60,202 bases of DNA from the IMG/VR virus record IMGVR_UViG_3300004369_000751, positions 1-60,202 of that record. One strand, written 5' to 3'. Shown one piece after another: positions 22,405 to 31,890 of this stretch. The notes under the pieces were generated by a model. It worked only from the letters and a program-made list of their open reading frames with translations. It was not told the DNA's origin and made no database searches. The stretch comes from a virus. Numbering within the stretch: position 1 is the stretch's first letter; every line of letters starts with the position of its first letter. The position numbers were made by a program, and so were the translations under genes.

Positions 22405-23328
22405 ATGGCTTTTTTATCAGCATTTGAATACTACACCAACAATGGTAACGCCCCACAAGATAAGAATTGGGGTTCGTATCAGTACGTTAGCTTGAAGGAT
22501 ATTGTCAATAACTTTATGCTTATGTACTCGGGCAACAACTCTGTTATCAACAACGAGGAGCGGTACAAGGTTTTGTTCCATGCAAAGAGGGCTATCCAAG
22601 AGTTGAACTATGATGCGTTCAAAGAGATAAAAGCTCTTGAGTTGAATGTGTGCGATTCGCTTCGCTTTGTTCTTCCACACGATTATGTGAATTGGGTTAG
22701 GATTTCCTTGTATAAGGATGGGTACTTGCTCCCATTGACGGAGAACATTCAAATTAACTCAGCCAAAGCGTACTTGCAAGGCAACAACTGTGAGATTCTG
22801 TTTGACCAAAACGGAAACATATTGGAGCCACAGTACTCAACCATTGATAAGGATAGGCTTGATGGTGCACTGAAGAGCATTTACTTGAATCCCGGGAATC
22901 CATTCCATGGGCAAGAGGGTTGGTGTATAGATGGTTGTTGGTATTTTCAGTATGGCATTGGTGCCCGGTTTGGATTGAACACTGAGACTGCGAATAGGAA
23001 TCCAACCTTTACCATCGATAAGAAAGCCGGTGTGATAAACTTCAGCTCTGAGATGTCAGGCGAGTTGTGCATCCTTGAGTACATATCAGATGGCATGGAG
23101 GGGAATGACGATTCTCTTATTTCTGTAAACAAGCTGTTTGAGAAGTACGTGTACGCGTACATTTCTTTTGAGATTTTGAGCAACAAGGCCGGAGTTCAAG
23201 AGTACATTATTGCTCGGGCCCGAAAGGAGAAGTCGGCTTTGCTTCGTAACGCTAAGATTAGAATCAGCAACATTCACCCCGGAAGACTTCTTATGAATCT
23301 ACGTGGGCAAAATAAGTGGATAAAGTAA
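22405..23328 (+). CDS. second connector / ring-like virion protein
   Basis: This 307-aa protein begins with LSAFEYYTNNG. It has KVLFHAKRAIQELNYDAFKE, then LPHDYVNWVRIS, and ends with a basic helical tail. This pattern is familiar in virion proteins next to the P22 gp10-like gene in Bacteroidota and marine phages. It lies one base before the 1595-aa tail gene. A tail-connector role is inferred. Confidence 0.65.
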   Translation: MAFLSAFEYYTNNGNAPQDKNWGSYQYVSLKDIVNNFMLMYSGNNSVINNEERYKVLFHAKRAIQELNYDAFKEIKALELNVCDSLRFVLPHDYVNWVRISLYKDGYLLPLTENIQINSAKAYLQGNNCEILFDQNGNILEPQYSTIDKDRLDGALKSIYLNPGNPFHGQEGWCIDGCWYFQYGIGARFGLNTETANRNPTFTIDKKAGVINFSSEMSGELCILEYISDGMEGNDDSLISVNKLFEKYVYAYISFEILSNKAGVQEYIIARARKEKSALLRNAKIRISNIHPGRLLMNLRGQNKWIK

Positions 23329-23329
23329 C

Positions 23330-26300
23330 ATGACCAACATCTCGAGAAATTTTATTGCAGGCAGAATGAATAAGACCGTCGATGAACGGCTTATTCCTGA
23401 AGGTGAGTACATCGATGCTTTAAACTGTAGATTGGGTTCGAGCGAAAAGTCAGAGGTTGGTGCTGTTGAAAACACCAAGGGTAACATAGCCCTTACCTCA
23501 TTGACATATATTGATGGAACTGCTCTTTCTTCTCAAGCCCGATGCATTGGTGCGTATGAGGATGGAGCCAACGAGACGTTGTATTGGTTTGTTCACGACC
23601 CGGCATTTACTGTTGGTGCTACCGGAAAGTTGGATATGATTGTTTCGTACAACACAACCACTACTGCTTTGACGTATCACGTTGTGAGTATTGATGATGG
23701 AGGTGGTGTTAACACTACGTTGAACTTCAATCCAATTTACTTGATTACAGGTGTAAATTTGGTTGAGGTTAATCCTCAAGGAAACTTCTTGCTGTTCTTT
23801 ACTGACAACTACAATCCACCTCGTTTTATCAACACCGGCCGCACGTATGCTCAGCCTGTGGCAAACGTGGACCAATTTGATGATGAGTCTATTCTTGTTA
23901 TCAAGCGTCCACCTAATCAGTCTCCGGGATTGATTCTTCAGGATACCGGTGGAGAGGAGAACTACATGAAGGATAGGTTCCTTTGTTTTGCGTACCGGTA
24001 TCGGTATGAGGATGGCGAGTACTCTGCGATATCTATGTTTTCGGCACCGGCTTTTGCCCCAAAGCAGTTTAACATATCTCCGGACAGCTACTTAAATGTT
24101 GGCATGGAGAACTTGTACAATTCAGTTGTTGTGACCTACAACACAGGTGGCCCATTGGTGAAGGGCATTGACCTTCTGTACAAGGACATGGAGAGCAATG
24201 TGATTCGCGTGATTGAGAAGTTGGACAAGGCTAAGCTCGGATTCCCGGACAACACTCTTCAGTTCTATTCATTTACAAACAGCAAGATATTTACTGTCCT
24301 TACGGAGTCTGAGATATTTAGGTTGTATGACAATGTGCCAAGGCTTGCTAAGGCTCAGACTATAATGGGGAACCGGTTGATGTATGGCAACTATGTCGAA
24401 GGATACGACCTTATTGATTTGAATGGGAATGAGGTTCGGTTTGATTATTACACCGACCCTGTGTCAACTGTTATTGGTCAAGTTGAGCTACCTACAGTTA
24501 GAGATTTTGGGTTATATGATTTACCACAATCGGGTACTCCTAATTCATTCCCCAACACAAAGTTTACTGTTGACCTTTCGAGTGTAGCAACAAAACTAAA
24601 AAAGGGGGGTGTTCTTAGGTTTGAGTTGCAAGTATCCCACAGTTCTGTGCCGCCATTTACTTTTGGGTGGAGTCCCGGGACCAATCCTATTCCTTTAGGA
24701 GTAAATTCATTTGGTGTTAATTTTGAGTTTGTTCTACCAAAAGATTATGCTAACGTGCCTGCATTATTTGCAAGCACTGAGTTTAAGAATGCAATAGGTG
24801 TGGCATCTCCTCCAAACTTTCAACCTCTTTCCCCTGTGTCTTTGGCTTCAAATGGCAAGACATTTACGGATTTTTATAACGCACAGCTTTTTAATCCGCT
24901 TCCTTCTCAGTCCGGAAACTTTTCTTTGCTGAGGTCTGCTATAGGTGTTTCGGGCCCCATACCAACTATTGGTGAGCCGATTCCGGTTGGCAACCCAACA
25001 ACAAATAAGTTGGACTTTAAGATACTGTTTCCTTTATACAGACAAGGTTCGAATATACTTACAGAAGAGTGGGAGATATTAAAGATTGACAGTGCAAAAG
25101 CGTACTTTACTCCGGCGTTTGGCGAGCGTTCACTGCATAGCAATCGTGGGTATGAGGTTGGCATTGTGTACATGGATGAGTTTGGACGTTCTTCTACAGC
25201 TCTTGTGAGTAACAACAACACTGTGTTTTTTGATTGTGGAAAATCTGTAAATAAGAATCAGATTAAGGTAACGATTCCAACAACACAAAGAGCACCTTCT
25301 TGGGCTACAAGGTACAAGTTTGTTCTCAAGCCTGACAAGGCAAACTATGAGACCATCTACTCTAACCTTTACTTTGTTGATGTTCCAACCAATACTCTAT
25401 GGGCATTGTTGGAGGGAGAGAATGCTCGCAAGGTTGAATCGGGTGATAGGCTTATTGTCAAGGCTGATGCATCGGGTGCTAAGACCTCTTGTGCTTATGT
25501 TACGATATTGGAGAAGGAGGCGAAAGCTGCTGACTTTGTTGCTATACCAAATCAGCTTGACCCATCTCAAGACATACCAATTCCATCGGGTGTGTATGCT
25601 AAGATAAGCACTGCGAATCCAAACCTTGATGTGTCACAAAGTCAGTTTAAAAATATTTCTTTCGGAACCAAAACGGTGATTCAAGATAACGTGAATGCTG
25701 TCCCTGTTATGGACTACACTGTAAATATTTTGGACCCAACATCGGGTAACTACATAGACAATCCCGGTGGTGAGCCATTAATAACTGCCGGTAGTCGTGT
25801 AATTTTAAGTTTTAAGTTTGAGCGTAAAGGCCCCGGTAATGGAGGTGGAGCTTGCGAAAGAAGGATATACACCTTGGACCAAACTTACATATCAACATCA
25901 GATTATCCTGATTTTAAGGCTTGGTTTGATGGGGACAACATAGATGGTTATTTGGATTTGGGGACAAAGGATGTTGGAGACCCAACAAACAACCCCCCAA
26001 TAAACAACAGGTACGATGCTACCCCATATTCGTCATCAACACCAAACGCCCAAATTATTTGCAATGGGTTTGGTGGGTGTGACTTTTTGTCATACAATTT
26101 TTATAGGTTCTTTAGAGACAGTGGCAATAACCGTCTTGCCTTAACTATGACAGGACCCCCTTCTTGCGGTTGGGATAATGATACTCAATCAAGCATTACT
26201 GTTAGCATCAGCATATTGAGAGCAGGAGGAACCTTGATTTTTGAGACAGAGCCGGTGGATGCATCTCCCGACATATTCTTTGAGAACGAGTTTTCGTATC

Positions 26301-28117
26301 CTATTGATACAACAACCGGAGACCACCTATCAGGAATCATGGTAGGAGATATGAATCAAGATATTGCCTTGGGTATCCCCGGGGTTGTGTATCCATCTTT
26401 CTTCAACTGCTTTACTTTTGGAAATGGTGCCGAGAGCTATCGGGTACGAGACTCTTTAAAGGGTCAACCATTCTTGTTGGGCAATCGCGTCACTGCGGTA
26501 TCTGCACAAGACTACAAGGAGGCACATCGATTTGCAGACATTACCTACAGCGGAATCTATAACGATGAGTCTAATGTCAATAAGCTAAACGAGTTTAACC
26601 TTGGTCTATTAAACTACAAGACGTTGGAGGATTCTTTTGGTCCCATTATGATATTGGATGGCCGGGAGACAGACGTGTTGGTTCTTCAAGAAGATAAGGT
26701 AAGCTACGTACTTGCCGGCAAGAACTTGCTGTCGGATGCTGCGGCCGGCGGTGCCATCACTTCGGTGCCCGAGGTGTTGGGCACTCAGATTGCAAGGATT
26801 GAAAAGAATGGCATCAGCTTCCATCCGGAGAGTTACGTTAAGTGGGGAGCCAATAAGTTCTTTACCGATGCCAAAAGGGGTGCTGTGATTCAGCTTTCGG
26901 GAGGCTCTTACAGCAATGAGCAGATGGGATTGATTTCATTGGCCGGTATGCGCTCATGGTTCCGGGACTTGTTCATCGATTCTATGTATACTCAAAAGCT
27001 CGGTGGTTATGACCCATACATGGATGAGTACGTGCTCAGCTCAAACGAAACGCCAATCCCAATAATTGATGATTGTATTGATTGCGGAATAACTCAGAAG
27101 TTCACGCTTCCGTTTCGTGGTGGTGGTGCAATACCATACTCGTACTGCGTAAACTTGGGGTTACCGATTGGCTCTGTTGATGTGGACTATACAATATCAA
27201 TAGTGAGTGGTGCGCCAACCGTCGACATATCTGCGACATTTGATGGAAGCACTGTATCGACAGGAGCTGTTAGCACTAATGGGACTCTGACGTTTTCAAA
27301 GTCAACGAATAACACCAACGGCACGATATCACTTCAGTATGGTGGTACCGGGATTATGATATTGGAAATTACTGTTCGTTGTCCCGAGTCAATACCATTG
27401 AACTTAGTTGAGGTATGCGTATCGGATAACGCCGATGCCGGAAAGTTTATTCACAATGAGTTCAGATACCAAAGTGGAGCGTACATCTCTCCGACTTCAT
27501 CAGACCTTGTGACTCTTGCTTCGGGATTTTCGTATCCATTGATTTCAAACTACGACCTTACTTCAGGGTTCCAAGGAACAGGGTATTTCCCGGTCAATGG
27601 CTCTACTGTTCGAATCATTTCAAACAAGATACTGTTCGACAACTACAACTTTGATAGCGTCAACAATAGGCTGATGTACTTTAGGACCAACGTGTTCTAT
27701 GCAAACAATCCTGTTGACATTCAGAACCTGCTGTTGGCCGCGACCAATGCCACTCCGCTTGTGAATGTGGGGTCGGCTTGGTATGCTGAGTTTATTATGC
27801 CGGGCGGTTCTCCCAATGATTATTTGTACCTGATATGGGACTACAGAACTCAGGTGTCTCAAGAGCTATGCTACTCATCTGTTAGTGCGGAGGATGCGTG
27901 TTGCGATTGTGAGCAGTGCGAAGAGCTATGTTCATCTTGGTCTGTTACAGCAGGGCCGACCGGTGCGTTGTTGGTCTACAACGACTGCTCAGAGGCTCAG
28001 TTCCCAACCATTGTTTATGTAGACCCCGAGGACACTATTATAATCTGTGCATCCAACGAACCTCAAATTATTGAGGGATTGGCAGAGATTAGCTTTGCTG
28101 ACTGCGGATGTGTATAA
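23330..28117 (+). CDS. large tail protein, P22 gp10-like stabilisation type
   Basis: This 1595-aa protein starts with NFIAGRMNKTVDERLIPEGE and YIDALNCRLGSSE, the hallmark opening of the phage DNA-stabilisation or tail-hub family related to P22 gp10 in crAss-like and marine phages. A long beta-rich body follows, with a repeat of aromatic strands and several putative beta-sandwich segments. The C-terminal ~60 residues form a Cys-patterned module, starting at CSSWSVTAGP and ending CGCV, that also occurs twice in the next protein. It should close the portal channel and carry receptor-contact domains. Confidence 0.75.
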   Translation: MTNISRNFIAGRMNKTVDERLIPEGEYIDALNCRLGSSEKSEVGAVENTKGNIALTSLTYIDGTALSSQARCIGAYEDGANETLYWFVHDPAFTVGATGKLDMIVSYNTTTTALTYHVVSIDDGGGVNTTLNFNPIYLITGVNLVEVNPQGNFLLFFTDNYNPPRFINTGRTYAQPVANVDQFDDESILVIKRPPNQSPGLILQDTGGEENYMKDRFLCFAYRYRYEDGEYSAISMFSAPAFAPKQFNISPDSYLNVGMENLYNSVVVTYNTGGPLVKGIDLLYKDMESNVIRVIEKLDKAKLGFPDNTLQFYSFTNSKIFTVLTESEIFRLYDNVPRLAKAQTIMGNRLMYGNYVEGYDLIDLNGNEVRFDYYTDPVSTVIGQVELPTVRDFGLYDLPQSGTPNSFPNTKFTVDLSSVATKLKKGGVLRFELQVSHSSVPPFTFGWSPGTNPIPLGVNSFGVNFEFVLPKDYANVPALFASTEFKNAIGVASPPNFQPLSPVSLASNGKTFTDFYNAQLFNPLPSQSGNFSLLRSAIGVSGPIPTIGEPIPVGNPTTNKLDFKILFPLYRQGSNILTEEWEILKIDSAKAYFTPAFGERSLHSNRGYEVGIVYMDEFGRSSTALVSNNNTVFFDCGKSVNKNQIKVTIPTTQRAPSWATRYKFVLKPDKANYETIYSNLYFVDVPTNTLWALLEGENARKVESGDRLIVKADASGAKTSCAYVTILEKEAKAADFVAIPNQLDPSQDIPIPSGVYAKISTANPNLDVSQSQFKNISFGTKTVIQDNVNAVPVMDYTVNILDPTSGNYIDNPGGEPLITAGSRVILSFKFERKGPGNGGGACERRIYTLDQTYISTSDYPDFKAWFDGDNIDGYLDLGTKDVGDPTNNPPINNRYDATPYSSSTPNAQIICNGFGGCDFLSYNFYRFFRDSGNNRLALTMTGPPSCGWDNDTQSSITVSISILRAGGTLIFETEPVDASPDIFFENEFSYPIDTTTGDHLSGIMVGDMNQDIALGIPGVVYPSFFNCFTFGNGAESYRVRDSLKGQPFLLGNRVTAVSAQDYKEAHRFADITYSGIYNDESNVNKLNEFNLGLLNYKTLEDSFGPIMILDGRETDVLVLQEDKVSYVLAGKNLLSDAAAGGAITSVPEVLGTQIARIEKNGISFHPESYVKWGANKFFTDAKRGAVIQLSGGSYSNEQMGLISLAGMRSWFRDLFIDSMYTQKLGGYDPYMDEYVLSSNETPIPIIDDCIDCGITQKFTLPFRGGGAIPYSYCVNLGLPIGSVDVDYTISIVSGAPTVDISATFDGSTVSTGAVSTNGTLTFSKSTNNTNGTISLQYGGTGIMILEITVRCPESIPLNLVEVCVSDNADAGKFIHNEFRYQSGAYISPTSSDLVTLASGFSYPLISNYDLTSGFQGTGYFPVNGSTVRIISNKILFDNYNFDSVNNRLMYFRTNVFYANNPVDIQNLLLAATNATPLVNVGSAWYAEFIMPGGSPNDYLYLIWDYRTQVSQELCYSSVSAEDACCDCEQCEELCSSWSVTAGPTGALLVYNDCSEAQFPTIVYVDPEDTIIICASNEPQIIEGLAEISFADCGCV

Positions 28118-28138
28118 ATTCCTCTTGAAATGTAAGAT

Positions 28139-29824
28139 ATGGCAACATCATCACTTTACTATTTGAATTCTTCATCGTTTGCTTCTGCAACTGCTGTATT
28201 TACGGATTCTGCTCTTACCACCTTGGCACCGGATGGGTGGTTTTCATTCGGTGGTATCGTAAGGCAACAAATAGGGGGTGTGCTACAGCCGGCAATACCT
28301 TGCCCATCTTGCTTCATTGATTGTGATAATCAGTTGGCGCATTCGGGAGACGATGGCATCTACAATGTTACCTTCAACACAGGGTTTAATGTCGGTGCCA
28401 TCATCATTAGATTCAATCCCAATAATGTGCCGGATGGATTCTTGGCAACGTATGATGGGGTAGACTACAACGGACTTGTGTCTCCGGCGGATGGTTGGTT
28501 GCAAGGTGGCGTGGCCGGTGAACCATCGTACATTGGCAGAACGGCTGATGATTGTGGTATATCGGGGACTACGTATGTCCTTGACAACTATCGGTTCCAA
28601 GGGGGCAGCTTTATTTTCGATGGCACCACTCCGAGTGTCACTGTCAATCCGCTGTCTGTGGATACCACAGTTGGTAATCCCGGAAACTGCGTGATGGTGA
28701 TACCAAAGGTGAACGCATCTCCTTCTTCTTTGTACCTTCAGATTGTATCTCCTTGCCCATCCGGTGCTTTCACTGTTGAGGTTGAGTGCCCGGCTTTGTT
28801 GCAAGGGTTTGCCTCAAGCAATGTAAATGGCTCCTCTACTGCTGCGTGCAATGATATCTTGGACCAAACGTACTACGTTGCTCACGTCAATGGGTCGGGA
28901 GGACTTTTGCTATTATATGACTATGTGTTTGCTGATGCTTATGGTCAGACACCCTTGTCGGCAGGATTCTACAATGTTTCAGGGATGAGTCTCCTTTATG
29001 ATTGGATTCAAGTTGATGCCAATGGTGTTGTAATAGGATTTGGAAGCTGCTCATATGAGGACAACTATTTAGTTCGCAGGTGTGGAGATAATCTTGAGAT
29101 TGTTGTCTACTCTGCATCGGCTCTTACTCCCGGCCAACTGATAAGCGTGAACGAGGCTGTCTATGCCGGATGTAGATTTACAGTGGTTGGGCCACAAGCT
29201 ACTCAAGCCGATGCCACTTTTAATGCTGTTATTCCGGGCACTTGCGAGAATGTATGTGTGTATTGGGAAGCGACAAGCAACTTTGAGGTTGGGAATGTGA
29301 ACTTAAACTTTGTTGATTGCTTTGGTGTGCCACAGGTTTACTCCTTGGGCCCCGGCGAAACATACAACTTCTGTGCAAGGGCTACGAGCTACGTGTCTCC
29401 GGAGGGAGTAACGAGCGTTATTGATAGCTGTGAATGCCCTGCTATTTATTACTACCAAGTAACGCGTTGTGGAGATGGCCTTTCTGTCATTATTGATTCG
29501 ACTACAGTGTTGAATCCGGGGGATGTGGTTTCCATTACAGGATACTCAGGTTGCTACTTCGAGGTTGTATCATCTTCGGCCCTTGCTCCTACGGAGTCAT
29601 TTGTTTCTCTTGAGCCGACAACGTGCAGTGAGGTGTGTGTGCTGATGTCGTTTCAGAATGTGAGCGGTGTTCCATCCACAATTAGTTGGACCGGATGTGA
29701 TGACCTTCCTTACTCTTACACGCTATCTGATTCGCAGACCATATTACGCTGCGTTAAGGGTGGTGTTTACACTGCGCCCGGAGGAATTGTTGTAACTTTG
29801 TCAAACTGTAACTGCGGAGTATAA
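28139..29824 (+). CDS. Cys-rich tail/adhesin protein
   Basis: This 561-aa beta-rich protein has a Gly/Asp-rich N-terminal half. The C-terminal half contains two Cys-patterned modules starting near residues ~375 (CVYWEATSNF) and ~505 (CVLMSFQNVSG), each ending in C-x-C. They match the end of the 1595-aa protein. YLVRRCGDNLEIVVY and YQVTRCGDGLSVII are another internal repeat (residues ~308 and ~437). Disulfide-linked modules fit an extracellular adhesin. Its TAATG junction is coupled to the next gene. Confidence 0.65.
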   Translation: MATSSLYYLNSSSFASATAVFTDSALTTLAPDGWFSFGGIVRQQIGGVLQPAIPCPSCFIDCDNQLAHSGDDGIYNVTFNTGFNVGAIIIRFNPNNVPDGFLATYDGVDYNGLVSPADGWLQGGVAGEPSYIGRTADDCGISGTTYVLDNYRFQGGSFIFDGTTPSVTVNPLSVDTTVGNPGNCVMVIPKVNASPSSLYLQIVSPCPSGAFTVEVECPALLQGFASSNVNGSSTAACNDILDQTYYVAHVNGSGGLLLLYDYVFADAYGQTPLSAGFYNVSGMSLLYDWIQVDANGVVIGFGSCSYEDNYLVRRCGDNLEIVVYSASALTPGQLISVNEAVYAGCRFTVVGPQATQADATFNAVIPGTCENVCVYWEATSNFEVGNVNLNFVDCFGVPQVYSLGPGETYNFCARATSYVSPEGVTSVIDSCECPAIYYYQVTRCGDGLSVIIDSTTVLNPGDVVSITGYSGCYFEVVSSSALAPTESFVSLEPTTCSEVCVLMSFQNVSGVPSTISWTGCDDLPYSYTLSDSQTILRCVKGGVYTAPGGIVVTLSNCNCGV

Positions 29825-30630
29825 TGCCTATCTACACTCTTTCATATGACCCCGGGGTACAAGGATGGCCATCCTTTTACTCGTTTGAGCCTGATTGGAT
29901 GATTGGGATGAACAACTATTTCTATACCTTCAAGGGTGGGAATCTGTACCGGCACAATGTAAACGCAGTAAGGAACAACTTCTATGGCGTTCAGTACACC
30001 TCAAAGATAAAGAGCGTGTTTAATGCTGAGGTGTTGAAGAACAAGCTGTTCAAGACCTTATCATTGCAAGGTGATGACAGTTGGTCTGCCGAGTTGGACA
30101 CCGACATTCAGGACACAGGCTTCATTCAGAAGTCTTGGTTTGAGAAGAAGGAGCAGACCTACTTTGCTTTTGTTCGCAACTCGGGAACCATACCGGCAAA
30201 CCCGGCTCAGAACTATCCCTTGCGGTCTTTAAATGGTATTGGTAGGAGCGTTACTGTTTCGGGGCCTCCCGGGGCTACGGTGATATCGTTCTCGATTAAC
30301 CCATTGATTTCTATTGGAGGAATCATAAGCATTGGTGATGCTTTGTACTTTGCTTTGCCTCCCACGTACTCAACTCCGTTGTTGGCCGGTGAGGTTACTG
30401 CTGTTAATGTAGACCTTCCAAACGGAATCAATCAGATTGTTATTGACACCACGATACCGGGGACCACGCCGATTGGTATTCAGGACCCATACTTCTTGTT
30501 CATTAAGAATGCTGTGGCTGAGTCCCATGGTGTGTTGGGTCATTACTGCATATTTACTCTTGAGAACAACTCCACTTTTGCTGTAGAATTGTTTCAAGCG
30601 GAGAGTGATATTATGTTCAGCTATCCATAA
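29824..30630 (+). CDS. tail structural protein
   Basis: This 268-aa protein begins with a SYDPGVQGWPSFYSFEPDWM segment followed by NNYFYTFKGGNLYRHN. I know this pattern from the C-terminal regions of gp10-like tail proteins in other Bacteroidota phages; here it is a separate gene. The second half is beta-rich. Overlap with the upstream adhesin gene suggests joint assembly. It ends just before a -7 box. Confidence 0.6.
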   Translation: MPIYTLSYDPGVQGWPSFYSFEPDWMIGMNNYFYTFKGGNLYRHNVNAVRNNFYGVQYTSKIKSVFNAEVLKNKLFKTLSLQGDDSWSAELDTDIQDTGFIQKSWFEKKEQTYFAFVRNSGTIPANPAQNYPLRSLNGIGRSVTVSGPPGATVISFSINPLISIGGIISIGDALYFALPPTYSTPLLAGEVTAVNVDLPNGINQIVIDTTIPGTTPIGIQDPYFLFIKNAVAESHGVLGHYCIFTLENNSTFAVELFQAESDIMFSYP

Positions 30631-30637
30631 AAACACT

Positions 30638-30645
30638 TATCTTTG
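30638..30645 (+). promoter_or_regulatory. -7 box (TATCTTTG)
   Basis: A perfect -7 box 8 bases before the ATG at 30654. A GTG at 30645 is in frame but overlaps the box, so it is not used as the start. No -33 TTG. Confidence 0.65.
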
Positions 30646-30653
30646 TGGTAACT

Positions 30654-31055
30654 ATGCTTGATATTAGAGCTATAACTCATGAAGACTATGACGGCATTCT
30701 TGTCAATTGGTGGAAAGATTGGGGGTGGACTCCGCCCACAAGGGACTTCTTGCCTTTAAACGGCACAGGTGGCCTGATGGTTTTTGATGGTGACACTCCG
30801 GTGTGCGCCGGATTTATCTATGCCACCAACTCGGCGGTTGCTTGGGTTGATTGGATTATCTCCAACAAGAACTATCGGGACAAGAGGGCAGAGGCCATTG
30901 AGCTGTTGTTGTCATCTCTTACGAGTGTTGCTCAAGGCTCGGGTGCCAAGATTGCGTATGCTCTCATAAAGCATCAAGGGTTGATATCATCATACGAGAA
31001 GTTTGGATACATAAAGGGAGATTCCTACAATACCGAAATGATTAAAGTTTTTTAA
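30654..31055 (+). CDS. GNAT-like N-acetyltransferase
   Basis: This 133-aa protein has the GNAT order: an N-terminal strand-helix (IRAITHEDYDGILVNWW), a central FIYATNSAVAWVDWI strand pair, a helix with conserved-looking charged residues at the usual acetyl-CoA position (RDKRAEAIELLLSSL), and a final SSYEKFGYIKGD segment typical of GNAT C-termini. It should transfer an acetyl group from acetyl-CoA; substrate unknown. Small GNATs at this place, between tail and internal virion genes, are common in Bacteroidota and marine podoviruses. Confidence 0.78.
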   Translation: MLDIRAITHEDYDGILVNWWKDWGWTPPTRDFLPLNGTGGLMVFDGDTPVCAGFIYATNSAVAWVDWIISNKNYRDKRAEAIELLLSSLTSVAQGSGAKIAYALIKHQGLISSYEKFGYIKGDSYNTEMIKVF

Positions 31056-31056
31056 T

Positions 31057-31887
31057 ATGGCAGGATTTACAACAATAGCAGCAGGCGTAGGGTTGGCCGC
31101 AACAGCGGCGAGTACAGCTATGTCTTTTTCTCAAGCGGCAGAGCAGAACAGCATTAAGAACAAGGCTGAGGCTGAGGCTGAAAAGGCTTTGGCTGAGGCT
31201 AAGAAGCGTCTTGATGTTAACGTGTACGAGGCATTGGATGTGAACTTGGATGCATTCCGCAGACAGCAAGAGGGTTTGTTGTCGGCTGCGGCCCAAGCTA
31301 CTGCTGCCGGTGCTGAGTCTGAGAGGGGCGTTGCGGCCACTGCCGGCCGGGTTCAAGCAGGTGTTAATGATGCCATGGCCGGAATTCGGGAGGCTGAGGT
31401 TTCTAAGTTGGAGGAGTTGGAGCGATTGACTGCCGGGGAGGAGAGCAGGCTTAAGGACATTGGGGCACAGATTAGTCTTGATGAAGCTGCCGGTGCTCAG
31501 GCTGCTGCTGCAAATGCTGCGGAGATGGAGCAGATGGCTTTAGCTCAGGGTATGGAGGGTGTTACCTCTGCCATTGGCCAAGCTGCTGAGATGGTTCCTT
31601 TGTTTGCTAAGACTAAGGGAGCGCGGCAAGCAGGACGATTGAAGCGTCAATTTGAAAGGGGTCAAAAGAAAGGTGTTGTGGCCGACCAATATAAGGGTGC
31701 AGGTTTTGCAAGTTCAGCTATTGATGCAGCAATAGGGAAGGGCATTGGTGTCCCTGAAAAATTGGATGATTTTAGAGCTTTGCAAAGAGGCGGAGTTGAG
31801 TTTCAAAATTGGTTAAGCCAAAGAACCCCCGATGAGTTTAATACTATAATGTCAAGTTTAGGATTAAGCGCACGACAATTTAGATAA
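31057..31887 (+). CDS. internal virion / ejection protein (gp14-like)
   Basis: This 276-aa, Ala/Glu/Lys-rich protein begins with a hydrophobic Gly/Ala segment (residues 4-25) that could insert in a membrane. A long coiled coil (residues ~27-160) and a more globular basic C-terminus follow. T7 gp14-type ejection proteins have this layout. Its neighbours, a 582-aa and a 3804-aa protein, complete a set like T7 gp14-gp15-gp16. Identified by pattern and context. Confidence 0.65.
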   Translation: MAGFTTIAAGVGLAATAASTAMSFSQAAEQNSIKNKAEAEAEKALAEAKKRLDVNVYEALDVNLDAFRRQQEGLLSAAAQATAAGAESERGVAATAGRVQAGVNDAMAGIREAEVSKLEELERLTAGEESRLKDIGAQISLDEAAGAQAAAANAAEMEQMALAQGMEGVTSAIGQAAEMVPLFAKTKGARQAGRLKRQFERGQKKGVVADQYKGAGFASSAIDAAIGKGIGVPEKLDDFRALQRGGVEFQNWLSQRTPDEFNTIMSSLGLSARQFR

Positions 31888-31890
31888 TCT

